Assembly: GCA_007258455.2 (NCBI GenBank)
Contig: VDFB02270651.1
Span: 704,469,360 to 704,533,359, forward strand
From: Sequoia sempervirens
Lineage: Eukaryota; Streptophyta; Pinopsida; Cupressales; Cupressaceae
Reading direction: 5' to 3'
Length of the DNA: 64,000 bases
The notes below the pieces were generated by a model. The model made no database searches. It was not told the DNA's origin and was given only the letters and a program-made list of their open reading frames with translations. Numbering within the stretch: position 1 is the first letter of the stretch; each line of letters begins with the position of its first letter. Shown here piece after piece: positions 46,791-57,880 of this stretch. The translations under genes and the position numbers were made by a program.

Positions 46791-47029
46791 TAAACTCTTC
46801 AAGTTATTCCAACGGTGATTGTTGAGAATGCCTTTCTCAAACTCATTGATAAAACCCTAGCTCAATTGCCATTAAACTCAGATTTTGGCCTTTACCGCAT
46901 TACCATAGGTTACAGCTAAGAGGGGTGTGGGTTGGTGGTGTTACACGCCATCCCATGATGACCTTCATCAACATCTGGTGGGTTGGTGGTGAGATGAGTC
47001 AAAAATTTCTACACCATAGTACTGTAGCG

Positions 47030-47375
47030 GTCCATGAAATGGCTGACTGTAGAGTGGGGGTTACCTTGTCACCCCACAACGTTCTATGAAGAAGGCTTGC
47101 AGTAGTGTGGTATAGATGTCATTGTCTTGCAAAAACCCATGATATGGTATAGCAGTGGTGCGGTATAAGGTCCTGTCATCTTGTGATGGTCATATGAGAT
47201 AGCTTGTGGTAGTGTGGGGAAAGGATGATAACCTGTAGTGACTTGTAATATAGTCTATGATATGGTGGTAGCATGTGGTATGGAGATGAACCTGCAACCC
47301 CGTGATGGTTAGTTGGAGATGACTATGGTGGGGCAATAGGCTATAGTGTTGTGGTGGTCGAATGAAGTTGCTACA
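47030..47375. repeat. ~60-bp GGT-rich minisatellite
   Basis: About six diverged units sharing GTGGTAGTGTGGTAT, ATGATAACCTG/ACCTTG and CCCCGTGATGGT; units start near 47035, 47093, 47155, 47203, 47264 and 47325. It is richer in G than its surroundings. Confidence 0.65.
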
Positions 47376-47689
47376 TGGTCACCTCAATGGTGATAGAGAT
47401 ACTAGTTAGATGGAAATATGTGGCATGGAGTTATTTGTTGATTGCACATCATTGTTTTGAATCAACATGATCATTAGACTAATGATTTCAACCTAAAGCT
47501 TATAGTTGAAGTCCCTGATAACCATGTAACTACCTACGATATCTCGTTGTTCATTGGTTGATGAGGCAGTGTAAAGACATTGAGGGGTTAAGCTAACTTG
47601 AAGGAGGAAATAGATATATAGAGATAGAGAGACTATGGGTTGTAGAATGATCGAATCATGGTTAATCAAAGCAAGGGGTGAATATAATG

Positions 47690-47976
47690 TTGTTGAATTT
47701 ATTTTTTGAATCAACACCTAAACGAGCATAGCTCTATGACTTGTATTTGATTGACATTTTACTATAATAGATGAGATCTTTTCTTTGGTATGTGGGTTTT
47801 TTCTCAAAAGGGTTTTCCCACGTAAATTCATGTGTTGATGTTTTATTGTTTATTCTGTTATTATTGTATGTGTATCTTAAATGAATTATAATTGCAAATT
47901 TTTAAGTGGTTTATTTGTTTCTCTCTCATGAGGATTAACATTAGGAAGGCATATTCTACACTATGCTTTCCTTACA
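47690..47976 (+). repeat. 5' LTR end of copia element C
   Basis: U5-like sequence with GGTTTTCCCACGTAAATTC (47810-47828) and end CTTTCCTTACA at 47976, followed at once by a primer-binding-like site. The LTR start could not be fixed. Confidence 0.55.
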
Positions 47977-47977
47977 G

Positions 47978-47993
47978 TTGCTATAAGAGCTTG
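47978..47993 (+). other. Primer-binding site, copia C
   Basis: TTGCTATAAGAGCTTG resembles the initiator-Met site TGGTATCAGAGCTTG with changes, directly after the LTR end. Confidence 0.6.
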
Positions 47994-48096
47994 GCCAACT
48001 TTATTGTCCTTGTGGGTAAGACGGGTTTTTTGTGCTGATCTTGTTCAATGGGAGTTTTATAGAGAAATCTAGTTGTGAACTTATTACAGATTTAAG

Positions 48097-48855
48097 ATGG
48101 CAAGCACATCTAGAAGAATAGAGATCGAGAAGATCAATGGTGGAAATTTTGAGTTGTGGAAACTCAAAATGGAAGATTTGCTTGTGGATCAATAGTTATG
48201 GGTTGTAGTGTCCTCTAACAAACCATCAACAACCTCTCAAGATGATTGGGATGTAATGGATCAGAAATCCAAGGGTCTTATTAGAATGTGCTTGGCCGAT
48301 TCAATTCTCTTGAATGTCCATGAAAAGAAGATAGTGAAACTTCTTTGGAAGAATCTTGGTCACATTTATCATGGGAAGTCCCTGGTAAATAAGTTATTCT
48401 TGAGAAATAAGTTATACTCTTTGAAGATGGAGGAAGGATCATCTATTGTAGATCATTTGAATGTGTTTAACATGATCATTTCTCAATTGAGGTCTATTGG
48501 TGTGAAGATAGATGACAAGGATCATTGCTTGTTCCTATTGTGTTCATTTACTAACACATGGGATCACCTAGTAATGGCTATTGGGAGTAAAACAACCACT
48601 TTCAAGATGGAATATGTGGTTTCTTCATTTTTGTCAAAGGAAATGAGAACGAAGTCTTTTGAGACAGCCAATGAGGCCCTTGTTGTTCGAGGAAAATCAA
48701 AGGAGAGAGGAAAGAAGAAGGACAAGCACTCTAGATCCCAGTCTTATGGGAGATCAAAGTCTCCTGGTAAAAATTCCAAGGTGAAATGCTAGAACTGTGG
48801 GTAGAATGGACACATCCAGAAAGGCTACAAAGAGGAGAAGAAGACAAAAAATTAA
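48097..48855 (+). pseudogene. Copia C gag
   Basis: From ATG at 48097: IEKINGGNFELWKLKMEDLL, a TAG at 48193, then open 48208-48792 with DWDVMDQKSKGLIRMCLAD, LKMEEGSSIVDHLNVFNMII and LCSFTNTWDHLVMAIG, the UBN2-type copia gag. A Lys/Arg/Ser-rich stretch leads to a damaged CCHC knuckle (NCG.NGHIQKGY, its last Cys being Tyr) with TAG at 48790 and 48805. The frame fits a Tork-like copia polyprotein start. Confidence 0.85.
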
Positions 48856-48899
48856 AATAGTTCTTTGGAAAATGGATATTCTCAAAGCCATGTAGATTC

Positions 48900-49620
48900 C
48901 TTCATAGCAGCCTTGGTGACTTAGGAATTAGATGATGTTTGGCTAATTGAATCAGGTGTGTCCTTTAACATGATCTCATAGGGATTAGTTCTCAAAGTAT
49001 GAAAAGTATGTTGGTGGAAGGGTGTATTTGGGTGATGATTCTCACCTCGAGATTATTGGCCATGGAAGAGTCAGAATTTAGTTTCCTGGTGGAATAATAA
49101 AGGGAATTGATGATGTGTTGTATATGCCAGGTCTGGCTCGAAACTTACTTTCTATAAGTAAACTTAATGATGTTGGTGTAAAAGTATCTTTCTTGAATGG
49201 TGTTTGTAGAATGACTAGAGGCTCTATGGTCTTGGCTAAGGGTGGACAAATTGGCACTCTGTATAAGCTAGATGCATGTGTAGTACAGTGTAATAGTGCT
49301 TCTGCAAAGTCAAGTGAATTTGATCATGTAGAGAAAGGAGGTGTTATTCCAATAGCTACTAATTCCTTAGAGGTGAAGCTCCCAGTGGAGAAAACAATAT
49401 TGTGGCATCAAAGGCTCAGCCACATTGGTGAAAAAGGTTTAAAAGCCTTGAAAAATTAAAGTTTGGTTGAAGGGATTAATTATTGTAATCTTGAGTTTTA
49501 TTATTGTGAACATTGCATATATGGAAAGAAACACCATGTTTCATTTTATTCTATTAGTCATAAATCTTTTGGAATTCTAGATTATATTCATGCTGATGTG
49601 TTTGGTCCAGTTAATGTTGT
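48900..49620 (+). pseudogene. Copia C protease and partial integrase
   Basis: Protease: WLIESGVSFNM (active-site Asp is Glu), then after a frameshift YVGGRVYLGDDS and GIDDVLYMPGLARNLLSISKL (from 49115). GAG_pre-integrase: ILWHQRLSHIGEKGLKAL (HH, 49400) and CEHCIYGK (CC, 49508). The core begins IHADVFGPV (first Asp, about 49587-49613) and stops abruptly at about 49620, where sequence switches to the minus-strand gag of element B'. Reverse transcriptase and RNase H are missing. Confidence 0.8.
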
Positions 49621-50070
49621 GATTTCTGGAATTTTTTGGGTGATGCTTTGGGATGGGGGTGTGGATGAGATGGGAAGTTTGGATGAAATTAGAGGCATTC
49701 CCTCTAAATATGGTTCCACTATTGAGCTCGTGTCAAAATTGGAAGGTAATTTGGCCCCTTGTTTTGCTAGTTCTAGCATGTATAGTGAAGAGTTAAGCCT
49801 CATCATGATGTTGATGATCTTATGGTTTCCCAGATTTTGAAGCATTTCAGTTATTTCATCATACGACATCCCCAAGGTAAAATCTTCTCCTTGATTTTCT
49901 TCTTGTGGGTTTTGTGATGATGATATAGTCAAAGGATTGCTTGATTCGACATGATTCATTTCTGCGTTTGTTTGGCTTAGATCACTTGAAGCGGGTGTTT
50001 CTTTGTTGGCTTCCATGCTCTTCTTGTATTGAGATCTAGTTTGAACCATAAAATAAAGATCAATTTTCAA
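49621..50070 (-). pseudogene. Element B' gag N-terminus, truncated
   Basis: Minus-strand frame open for about 150 codons. MVQTRSQYKKSM near the start is a common opening of Ty3/gypsy gag. It continues SYDEITEMLQNLGNH and MLELAKQGAKLPSNFDTSS, which matches AEQGAKLPHDFN in the gag of element A (18460). It is cut at about 49621 within gag; the remaining residues of the frame (TTLTGPNTSA) are just the copia C integrase read backward. It lies downstream of an LTR and primer-binding site in the right order for an element start. Confidence 0.7.
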
Positions 50071-52839
50071 TAATATGGGAGATGAATCTCTTAATTCCTT
50101 GGATTGATCTTTACTTTATGCACAAAATAGAAAATTTTAGGATATCTTGAGGATCAAAAGGTGATATGATGATGATGCAAGAGATGGTTGATGTGGATGT
50201 TTTAATCTTATGATAAAATATTGAGGAGGATGCTAGACTTTTAGGACTCTTGGATATGTTTTGGATTTTGATTTTTGATTTTCCCTCGGGATTGTCCTTG
50301 ATTGATTGATTTTGGTTTGCTTTGATTTTGAAAAAAAAGACCCTAAGATGTTGGATGTTTATCTAAAGGGTAGATTTTCTCAAAGAATAATAATTTGAAT
50401 ATGTGTAGGGAGAAGGATGCATCTACCCACACCTATTCAAACAAGATGATAATTTAATTAAGCATATGAAGAAGGATGCATCTACATATACCTAGCTAAA
50501 CAAGATGGTATGATAACTTTGACTAAGCATATGCAAAAGGATGCATCTACAAATACCTAGCCAAAGATGATTTGATAATGATTTCAAGGATTTTGTCTCA
50601 ATGATTTGATGATTTTTATTTTTTCCAAAAAGCCTAGCATGAAGGATAGTTTGAAGATTTCTCCAAAAGGTGATGGTGAGATGATGTTTGTTTTGATGTT
50701 TGAAGGATGGGTGAAAAGAGATTTTGATTTCCTTTGATCCTAAGATGAACCTAAAAAAGACTCTTTGTTTACCTAGACCTCGGTATTGAAGAACATGCAA
50801 CACTTCTATAGTGATTCAATTTGTGCATATATTTTTGATTTTGAACCAATGACTTTCGCTTTGGGATTTAGGCTTTTTGAGAATTGCGAGGCTTCAACAC
50901 ACATGAAATTTCATTTTGTTTAATATTTTCTTAGTGGCTTTATTTTACCAAAAAACACTTTATTTGATTAGATTTTCCAAACTAGATGTCCAATGTCTTA
51001 ATTTCTTCAAACCCCACAAAGTATGTTATGTGGAAATTTGATGAATTCAAGGCAAGGGTTTACCTATTGTTTACTTTAGTAGACAAATTGAGATGTAATT
51101 CAATGTGTTTAGAAACCTCTAAGGATGTGAATCCAAAGGGCAAGCAATAACACATGAATTGAGTCAATTATATTTGTCTCCTAAAGGGTTTGAAATTTGG
51201 ATGATGATGTTAAGTGTTTGTTTTCAAGATGTTTTTGAAAAAGAAAAGCAATTTGCAACCAAGAATAAGTACAACCCTATGGATGTGGAAGACAATATTT
51301 GTTGGATTCCCACTTAGACAAGTCCAGCTATGCTTATATTTAGCGAATGGTTAGATGCCTGACCCCATTAGCTCCCCTCCATGGCTCATTAATGTCAATC
51401 GGGGCAGCCAAGCATCAACACCCATGAAACTCCCATGGCATGCTTTCCATTTCTACTAAAAGACCGTAAAAGTGTGGGGTGGCTTCAGAATGACCGTTCT
51501 TGCACCAACAAATAGATTAGGGATTTTGGCAATTCTAGAACATGGGTTTTAATAAGGACTTTCTATTCATGGAGATTGACCCATACGGTGAGAGTCCCCT
51601 TTTGGATCCATCTCGTTGGAATCAACCATGTGATATTGGTGTTTATTCCAATACCCACATTTATATCCCAGTTGGAAATACTCTCGGGTTCAGAGTGTTA
51701 TTGGTTGAGTCGTTCCCTTGGGTAAGTACTTTTTCCCCAAGGCAGGCCCTCTAGGATAAACAAAAGCAAGCAAAGAAAAAAACCATAACTCGATCAATCT
51801 TTGGCAGCACAAAGAAAGAGAATATATGCAATAATGCTCTACTCACACTCATACAATATTTTTTCCAATTTTAAACCCAAAATGAAGTGTGGAGGTGATT
51901 GCTTTATCTCACCCTAAAATCATGAAAAAGGCCTTTTGATTCTCAAGATAGCTATAAAGCACGAGAGTAGCGCATACATCCTTTTTCAATGAATTTAGTT
52001 TAAGTAATCCCTCATGAAAACAAAGTTGCACTTGTTCTTTTTAAAGCCTCAAAGCAATTGTGAGTTCTTTTTAAAACACCAAATGATAAATGAGAGTTGC
52101 TTTGTTCAATTGTTAACCAAAAAACAAACTCTAGTAAACTGTTGTAGTCTGAATGTTCATTTTAAACCTTTGCAAAAAATTGAAAAGATTCTTTTTAAAG
52201 CCCAAACAAAATTAGTGTCCTATGAAAGAAGAGATAACAATTTCTTGAAAAAGTGTTAAACATACACTAAAGTGTTTAAAAACACTTTGATTTTGTAAGA
52301 TATCCTCATCATGTTTCTTCCTCTTTCATTTTCAATTGATCCAACCTACAAGAAAGAGAAACCAATCAGATTTTGCAACAGACAGAGATTAAAAAACAAA
52401 AAATAATAGATAAATTGATCATATGAAAAAATGCACGTGCTAAAATTAAATTTCAACTTTTCACTCCCTGCTAGCGGCACAACCCATGACTACGTCAGAG
52501 TTTGATTTCTTAGTGGTGTTGTACAGTGTTACTTACCAGTCAGCATCACTCTGTGTCAAGGCCAGTGAGCTCAACTACGCTGCCCTTTTTCCTAGCTTCA
52601 CTATTTGGTTTTTTTGAAAATTCCTGCGAGTTAGATTGGTCAAGTGTCATAGTTTGAGATTCAAATTTTTGGGTGGCAAGACTTCACCATCGTAGTTTGA
52701 TTTTCCAGCAGTGCTATATGGCGACGCTGGAGAACCAACAGTGCTATATGGTGACGCTGACCTTCCAGCATTGGAATTTTTCTGTGTACAAACAAAAACA
52801 TGGAATTTTGTGAGAAAAGTGATTAAAAATGAGATTTTT
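50071..52839 (-). other. Leader of element B'
   Basis: 2.8 kb between the primer-binding site and gag on the minus strand, of similar length to the leader of element A. 52440-52800 holds GC-richer motifs (minus strand: CACCATATAGCACTGTTGG, CGCCATATAGCACTGCTGG, AAATCAAACTACGATG, AAATCAAACTCTGACG). A repeated GAAGGATGCATCTAC string occurs at 50411, 50470 and 50536. No convincing gene was seen. Confidence 0.6.
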
Positions 52840-52856
52840 CCCTCCCTCTAGTGCCA
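52840..52856 (-). other. Primer-binding site on the far side of the B LTR
   Basis: Minus strand TGGCACTAGAGGGAGGG starts two to four bases after the LTR end (52859 or 52861). Confidence 0.65.
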
Positions 52857-52858
52857 AA

Positions 52859-54126
52859 TGTGTCAACCCCAATCTGAATACCTGCAAAACAATAAGAATA
52901 AACAAATTAGATAGTTAATTGCAAGCAATAACAAGGATTCCCCATGAAATCCATTTACAAAACTCAAATTAGGAAGAAAAAAATGAAGAACACAATGAAA
53001 ATGACAAAACAAAGATTAAATCCTAATGAAGCTAGCAAACTCATGATCCCATGGGGGAATTGGTGCCAATTTGATGTGAAAATTGGCCCTTTCCCAACTC
53101 CTATGATGCAAGATTGATGTATGTTGATAAGTGTTGATGAATGATCCACTTTGTTGATGAAGGATGAGAGCTCCAAGCTAAAAACCTGCATAACCTAGCT
53201 AAGATTCAATGGTGATGGATGAAATTTGATAGATATTTGAGCATGGTAACTTTGCATAATTTATGGATGATCAAATGAGGAATGAAGCCTCTTATTTATA
53301 GATGATATTGAAAGATGAATGTTCAAATTTGAACAATGTGGGACTAAAATTCATCCAATGGAAAGATGCCACTTGTCAACCTATGAGTGGATGAAGGATG
53401 TGCAAGATTTGGGGATTGTGCCAATAAATGCCTATTTTTAAATTTGAATTTTGTTGAAATGACTTGCATAGAGGGAAGAAAAATGCATTAAATTCCACTT
53501 GGCTTAAGGCAAAGGACATGTAAGATGGAGTAAATGCCTTGTTGGATGTACATGTCAACTTGGATTTTTCAATTCAAACTTGAAGAATATTCCAAAAAGA
53601 TGGCTTGTTGAGGAAAATAGGGATTTAATAAATCAATTTAATCCATTTTCATGTGCAAGTGGTAAAAGCTGGAGGACGGGACATGATAAGAGATTAAATT
53701 AATCACAGTTAATTAATTTAATGAGAGATTAGATGATGTGACAAATTTGACTTAGATTTGTGGATTTAATTAAATCAAATATGAGATGAATATGATAAGA
53801 GATTAATTAAATAAAGATGATGTTAGATTAAGCAAGATAAGGTTTTAATTTATTTAATTTAATAGATAGACTTTAGAGATTTAATCAAATAAAATTAACT
53901 ATTTAATCAAATAGGGCTAATTAGATCAAGACAATTGATTTAATTAACAAAAAGGATGACTTAATAAAATAAAACAATTTATTTAATCAAGGGAAGGAAA
54001 TTGATGAATTTAATCAAATAGGGGAACTTGATTAAATGGTTAGACTGAAGGATGATTCAGGATGAAATGATGTTAGTAGTCAGGATCATATGCACAATGT
54101 CAATTGGTATATTTTACGTGTCTACA
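52859..54126 (-). repeat. LTR of element B, shared by B and B'
   Basis: About 1.27 kb. On the minus strand it starts TGTAGACACG (54126) and ends GGGGTTGACACA (52859). A TATA box lies at 53293-53300. A polypurine tract adjoins one side and a primer-binding site the other, so it is the 3' LTR of B and the 5' LTR of B'. Its first bases resemble the LTR start of element A (TGTATACGTC). The part near 53690-54010 is rich in TTAATTAA/TTTAATCAAAT strings, like the LTR of A. Confidence 0.8.
53293..53300 (-). promoter_or_regulatory. LTR TATA box, element B family
   Basis: Minus strand TATAAATA in CTATAAATAAGAGGC, closely matching the core at 4355-4362. Confidence 0.55.
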
Positions 54127-54140
54127 TTTTTCCCCTCTTT
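54127..54140 (-). other. Polypurine tract, element B
   Basis: Minus strand AAAGAGGGGAAAAA directly before TGTAGACACG; same core as in element A. Confidence 0.85.
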
Positions 54141-54699
54141 GAAGCAATGAACTTGTTGCGTTGATTCAAAGAATAAACGATCTCAATCAAAGTAAAAAAA
54201 ATCATTATTTAAAAAATTTCTCCATTGCTGCCTGTCGAGAAAAAACATGCCAATATATTGCCCCCTCGAGAGATTGGACACAAATTTCAAGTTTTTGGGT
54301 GATCTCACAAAAAAAGAGAACAAGGTGCCCGACGGGTTTGAAAAGGCACCAGGAGACCAAAAATGTGTCTAAACGCAATAAAACGATGTAAAACATGCCT
54401 CAACTAGTTAAAAATAGGTTTGAGGGTCCAAAACCCTAGCAGGATAGCCAATTAGGGTAAAAAACCCTAATTTTCAAGCTTAAAAAGGCTCCGAGGGGTC
54501 ACTTTCAATTCATTTTCACACATTGCCATCTAGCATCCTGAGATTTGAGCTTTGACCACCTGATGAAATGGCGCAACGACAGCTTCCGATGCAAATTTAT
54601 GATCGAGTCCGGACGTACCAGTGGCCACCTGGCATTGGGGCACCGATAAGTGACCCTTACTTGAGCTTTGTTTTTCATTTTTAGCCTTCATTTAATGCA

Positions 54700-54985
54700 T
54701 TCAAAGTAGGTCATTCTATAGTGGTGCTATATAGCACCACTCAGAAATCAAACTATGCCACTTGGTGTTAAATAGTGCCACGGCGGTGCAGTTTGGAGTT
54801 TGAAAATAAACTCCAAACTGTGACGCTGAGCTCGTGGCTGGCGGGGTGGTTTGCAAACTGCAATGCGGCGGTCTTGTGTCTACTCAAAGTGCACCGCGGC
54901 GGTGCCATTTTGGTGTTTTGTGCCCTAGTGTCAGAGTTTGATTAAAAATCAAACTACGAAACCTTCATAGATTGCAACGTTGGAG
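54700..54985 (+). repeat. GC-rich motif cluster upstream of the antisense PMD gene, element B
   Basis: Contains TGGTGCTATATAGCACCAC (a 16-base perfect palindrome inside, GTGCTATATAGCAC), AAATCAAACTATGCC, GTGCCACGGCGGTGC, GCACCGCGGCGGTGC and AAATCAAACTACGAAAC. ATATAGCAC and AAATCAAACT also occur in the leader behind the B LTR, in the same orientation relative to transcription. Confidence 0.6.
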
Positions 54986-55045
54986 AGGTTTTTTGGACGC
55001 CTGACAAAGAATTTTTCAAAAAAATTAACATGATGACCTTTCCTG

Positions 55046-56780
55046 ATGCAAGATGCAGTGAGGGAGCTCTACTCCTGGGAGCACAGGTCGCAGGATCTAT
55101 TCAGCTATTTGTGGGACTTGAGCAATAGGGATCAGGACTAACTTCAAGACATGGGGCTATGGTATATCGCCTATGCAACACCCACTCACACTCACCTAGG
55201 GATGCTGTCAGCACTGGCTGAGAGATGGCACAGTGAGACCGCTTCATTCCATCTTCCCACTGGCGAGGCCACCGTCACCTTGGAGGACATTTGGCATATT
55301 TTACGTTTGTCGATTCATGGTTGGCGAGTTTATTTTGATATGGAGGAGGGGAAGAATTCCTGCCACAGAGTCCTCGCCACATAGGATATCATTATTTGTG
55401 AGGGGCAGATCGAACTTGAGTGAAATAGGACCCTAGCACCTCCCCTCCGCTTGGTTATTGCATCCATTATTTCAGGTCTTGTTGCCCCAAACCAACAAGA
55501 GTGATGCTTCAGTCCTAGTTGGGGACTCTGCTAGGAGCGCATGGTCCATGATAGACCAGTCCGTTTTTCTTGGGGGTCGGTGCTTCTAGCTACTTTTTAC
55601 AGGGACCTTCATGAGTATGTCTAAATGGATGGTAGAGCACTCGGAGCGGGTGTGACTCTTCTTCACATATGGGCTTGGGAGCACATTGTTGCGCTACGGC
55701 CTCAGATTGTTATAGTTCCAATGATGCCAGACAATCCCCTCATATGGTGCTACAGAGGCTGTGATTCCTTTACACACACAGGTGATCACAGGATCCCCTA
55801 TTGGAGGACGGTCTTGGACAAGATGCAGGTATTCATATGGCTTTCGTACCTTGGTTGGACCGGATGGGCTGATGATGCAGATCATCTTTTCTACACCCAC
55901 CAGGACCGCTTCATGAAGGGGTGAGAGCACACTATGATTGAGAGATATCTACCTGGGAACGTGTAGCGCCAGTTTTGTGAGCCCCAGGATTGGCCAGATG
56001 ACGATTATGTGGCCGTCTTCGCCCGCACCATGAAACAGGTTTCATGGGGGCGGTACATTCTCACCTTGGAGGCCATCGATAGTTTTAGGTAGTTGGTGGC
56101 TCGACCATGGGCCTATAATTAGGGGCCTATAGATCGAGGTGTCACATAGGCATACAGGGATTGGTTTCGACCTCTACTACGATTGACTATTCTAGGAGAA
56201 GTCCCAGATTGGTAGAGGGGGAGGACGAGGACAAAGGGGTGGAGCACGGAAGGAGCAACCAGCCAGGCCTCCAGTTCAGCCAAGTTAGGCAGATGTACTG
56301 ATTCTAGATCAGCAGTAGGTGCCACTAGGTGTACCACCACGGTTGAGGACCAGCCTCAGGTGCAACCACGAGCACAGCCAGCAATGCAGCCAACAGGGAA
56401 GGTGGATCCTCGAGATGCATTGATTACGCAGTTGCAAGCCCAGGTCCAGGCCATGACAACCGAGAGAGATCAAGCTAGGATCATGATAGGTCAGCTCAGG
56501 GCTGTTAGGAATCAGGTCATATAGTAGAGACATGCCTTAGATTTATAGGAAGCCACAGAGCTAGGACAGAGACAACAACTGGAGATCATGGCAACCTCGT
56601 CCTCCCAGGGTACAGTGTCCATTCGGTCTTACAGGGATGTCATCTGAGGCTGAGTATTATCAGAGGCATTATCATGAGGCCATATTGAGAGCAGCATGGG
56701 TCCTAGAGTACTCACAGTGGACCAGCCACAGACTAGCAGAGGGTCATGGTGATAGGGGCAAGGGCAGCATACATGGGTAG
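55046..56780 (+). pseudogene. Element B antisense plant mobile domain gene
   Basis: Plus-strand gene against minus-strand pol. From ATG at 55046: QDAVRELYSWEH, then MLSALAERWHSETASFHLP, GEATVTLEDIWHILRL (55200-55310), WGSVLLATFYRDLHEYV, VTLLHIWAWEHIVALRP (55655-55700), YWRTVLDKMQVFIW and DRFMKG, all plant mobile domain boxes. A basic, Pro/Gln-rich hinge follows (PQVQPRAQPAMQP), then a likely coiled coil ITQLQAQVQAMTTERDQARI (56418-56480). One frame holds from 55046 to about 56620 despite about 14 stops, mostly TAG; a frameshift there leads to AEYYQRHYHEA and a stop at 56778. Role in the element is unknown. Confidence 0.8.
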
Positions 56781-56869
56781 ACCTTGATCGAGATGATACT
56801 TTTTGTTCCTGATGGGCTCCTTTTTGATAGCCCGATGGGCCTTTTGTACTAATTGACATACATGTACAT

Positions 56870-57880
56870 TGATCCGATTATTTTATACTATGGCAGTTAC
56901 ATTATTGGTGATATATATGAGCTGATGATTTTAATGTGATGCGATGTGTATCATTTATTTATGCATGTATGGATGACTTTATTTCTATATGTTGTGTAAT
57001 GACGTTATGGTGAATATTTATTTTTGATGATGTATGCATTATGATTATGACCAACAGATCTATATTATGTTGACCTATGATGTAGAAATGTATTTATGTG
57101 ATGTGTAATGATGCAAAATGTTATAATATGTTATATGCAATATTCAAAATGATATGGAAATGATCTATGGTGTACATGCAAAATGATATGTGACTTATGT
57201 TTATAAATTAAATGATTATGGATGCATGTAATGGATTTTTATGTTCCGATTTATGCTTATAATGATGTGGAATGATTTATGCAATAAATGCTTTTATGAT
57301 GCTATTTATGAGATGCCCTGGGTGATTAGTGGATAATATAATGCAATGCAAATGCAATGGTCATGTTTTATATGATATAATGCAAAATGAGATGTTTATC
57401 CAAGATGTTTAGAATAAAAAATATTATTATCCTAAACATATTGAATGATAAATGTAATGTATGTGATGAATTTAATGTGATGCACTATATGCAATGATAT
57501 GATGTTGCTTTTATGTCAAATGAATGCAATGTGTGAGATGACCTTATGATGCTATGCAAGTATGTATGTAATGGATTATTTGAAATGCTTATGTACCTAT
57601 TATGTATGATTATGCAGTAAATGATAGTGTGAAGTGGTTATGAAATTTTTATGCAAATGAATGTTTATGCAATGATTTATGTGATAAATGCGATGTAGTG
57701 CAAAAAATGGATGCAATGTGATGAGAGAAGTGGTGCTAATTTTATGGAAAATGCTTATAATGATATGGTTATATGATAATGGAAATGCAATGTATATGTT
57801 TCCTATGTGATATGCTGATGCAATATGCTAATGATTTGTGGATGTAGGATCGATGATAATGAGGATGATGATGATGATCA
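56870..57880 (-). repeat. Low-complexity ATGATG/AATG tract, element B
   Basis: About 1 kb of plus-strand AATGATATGG, TTATGCAATG and similar strings; in the sense of the element this is CATTATCAT-like, the same kind as the tract of element A and in the same place, between the ends of converging pol and PMD genes. No fixed period. Confidence 0.8.

Noticed and set aside
51542..51754. 70-codon plus-strand frame in the leader of element B'
   Set aside because: Opposite to the element and without known motif; no support beyond openness.
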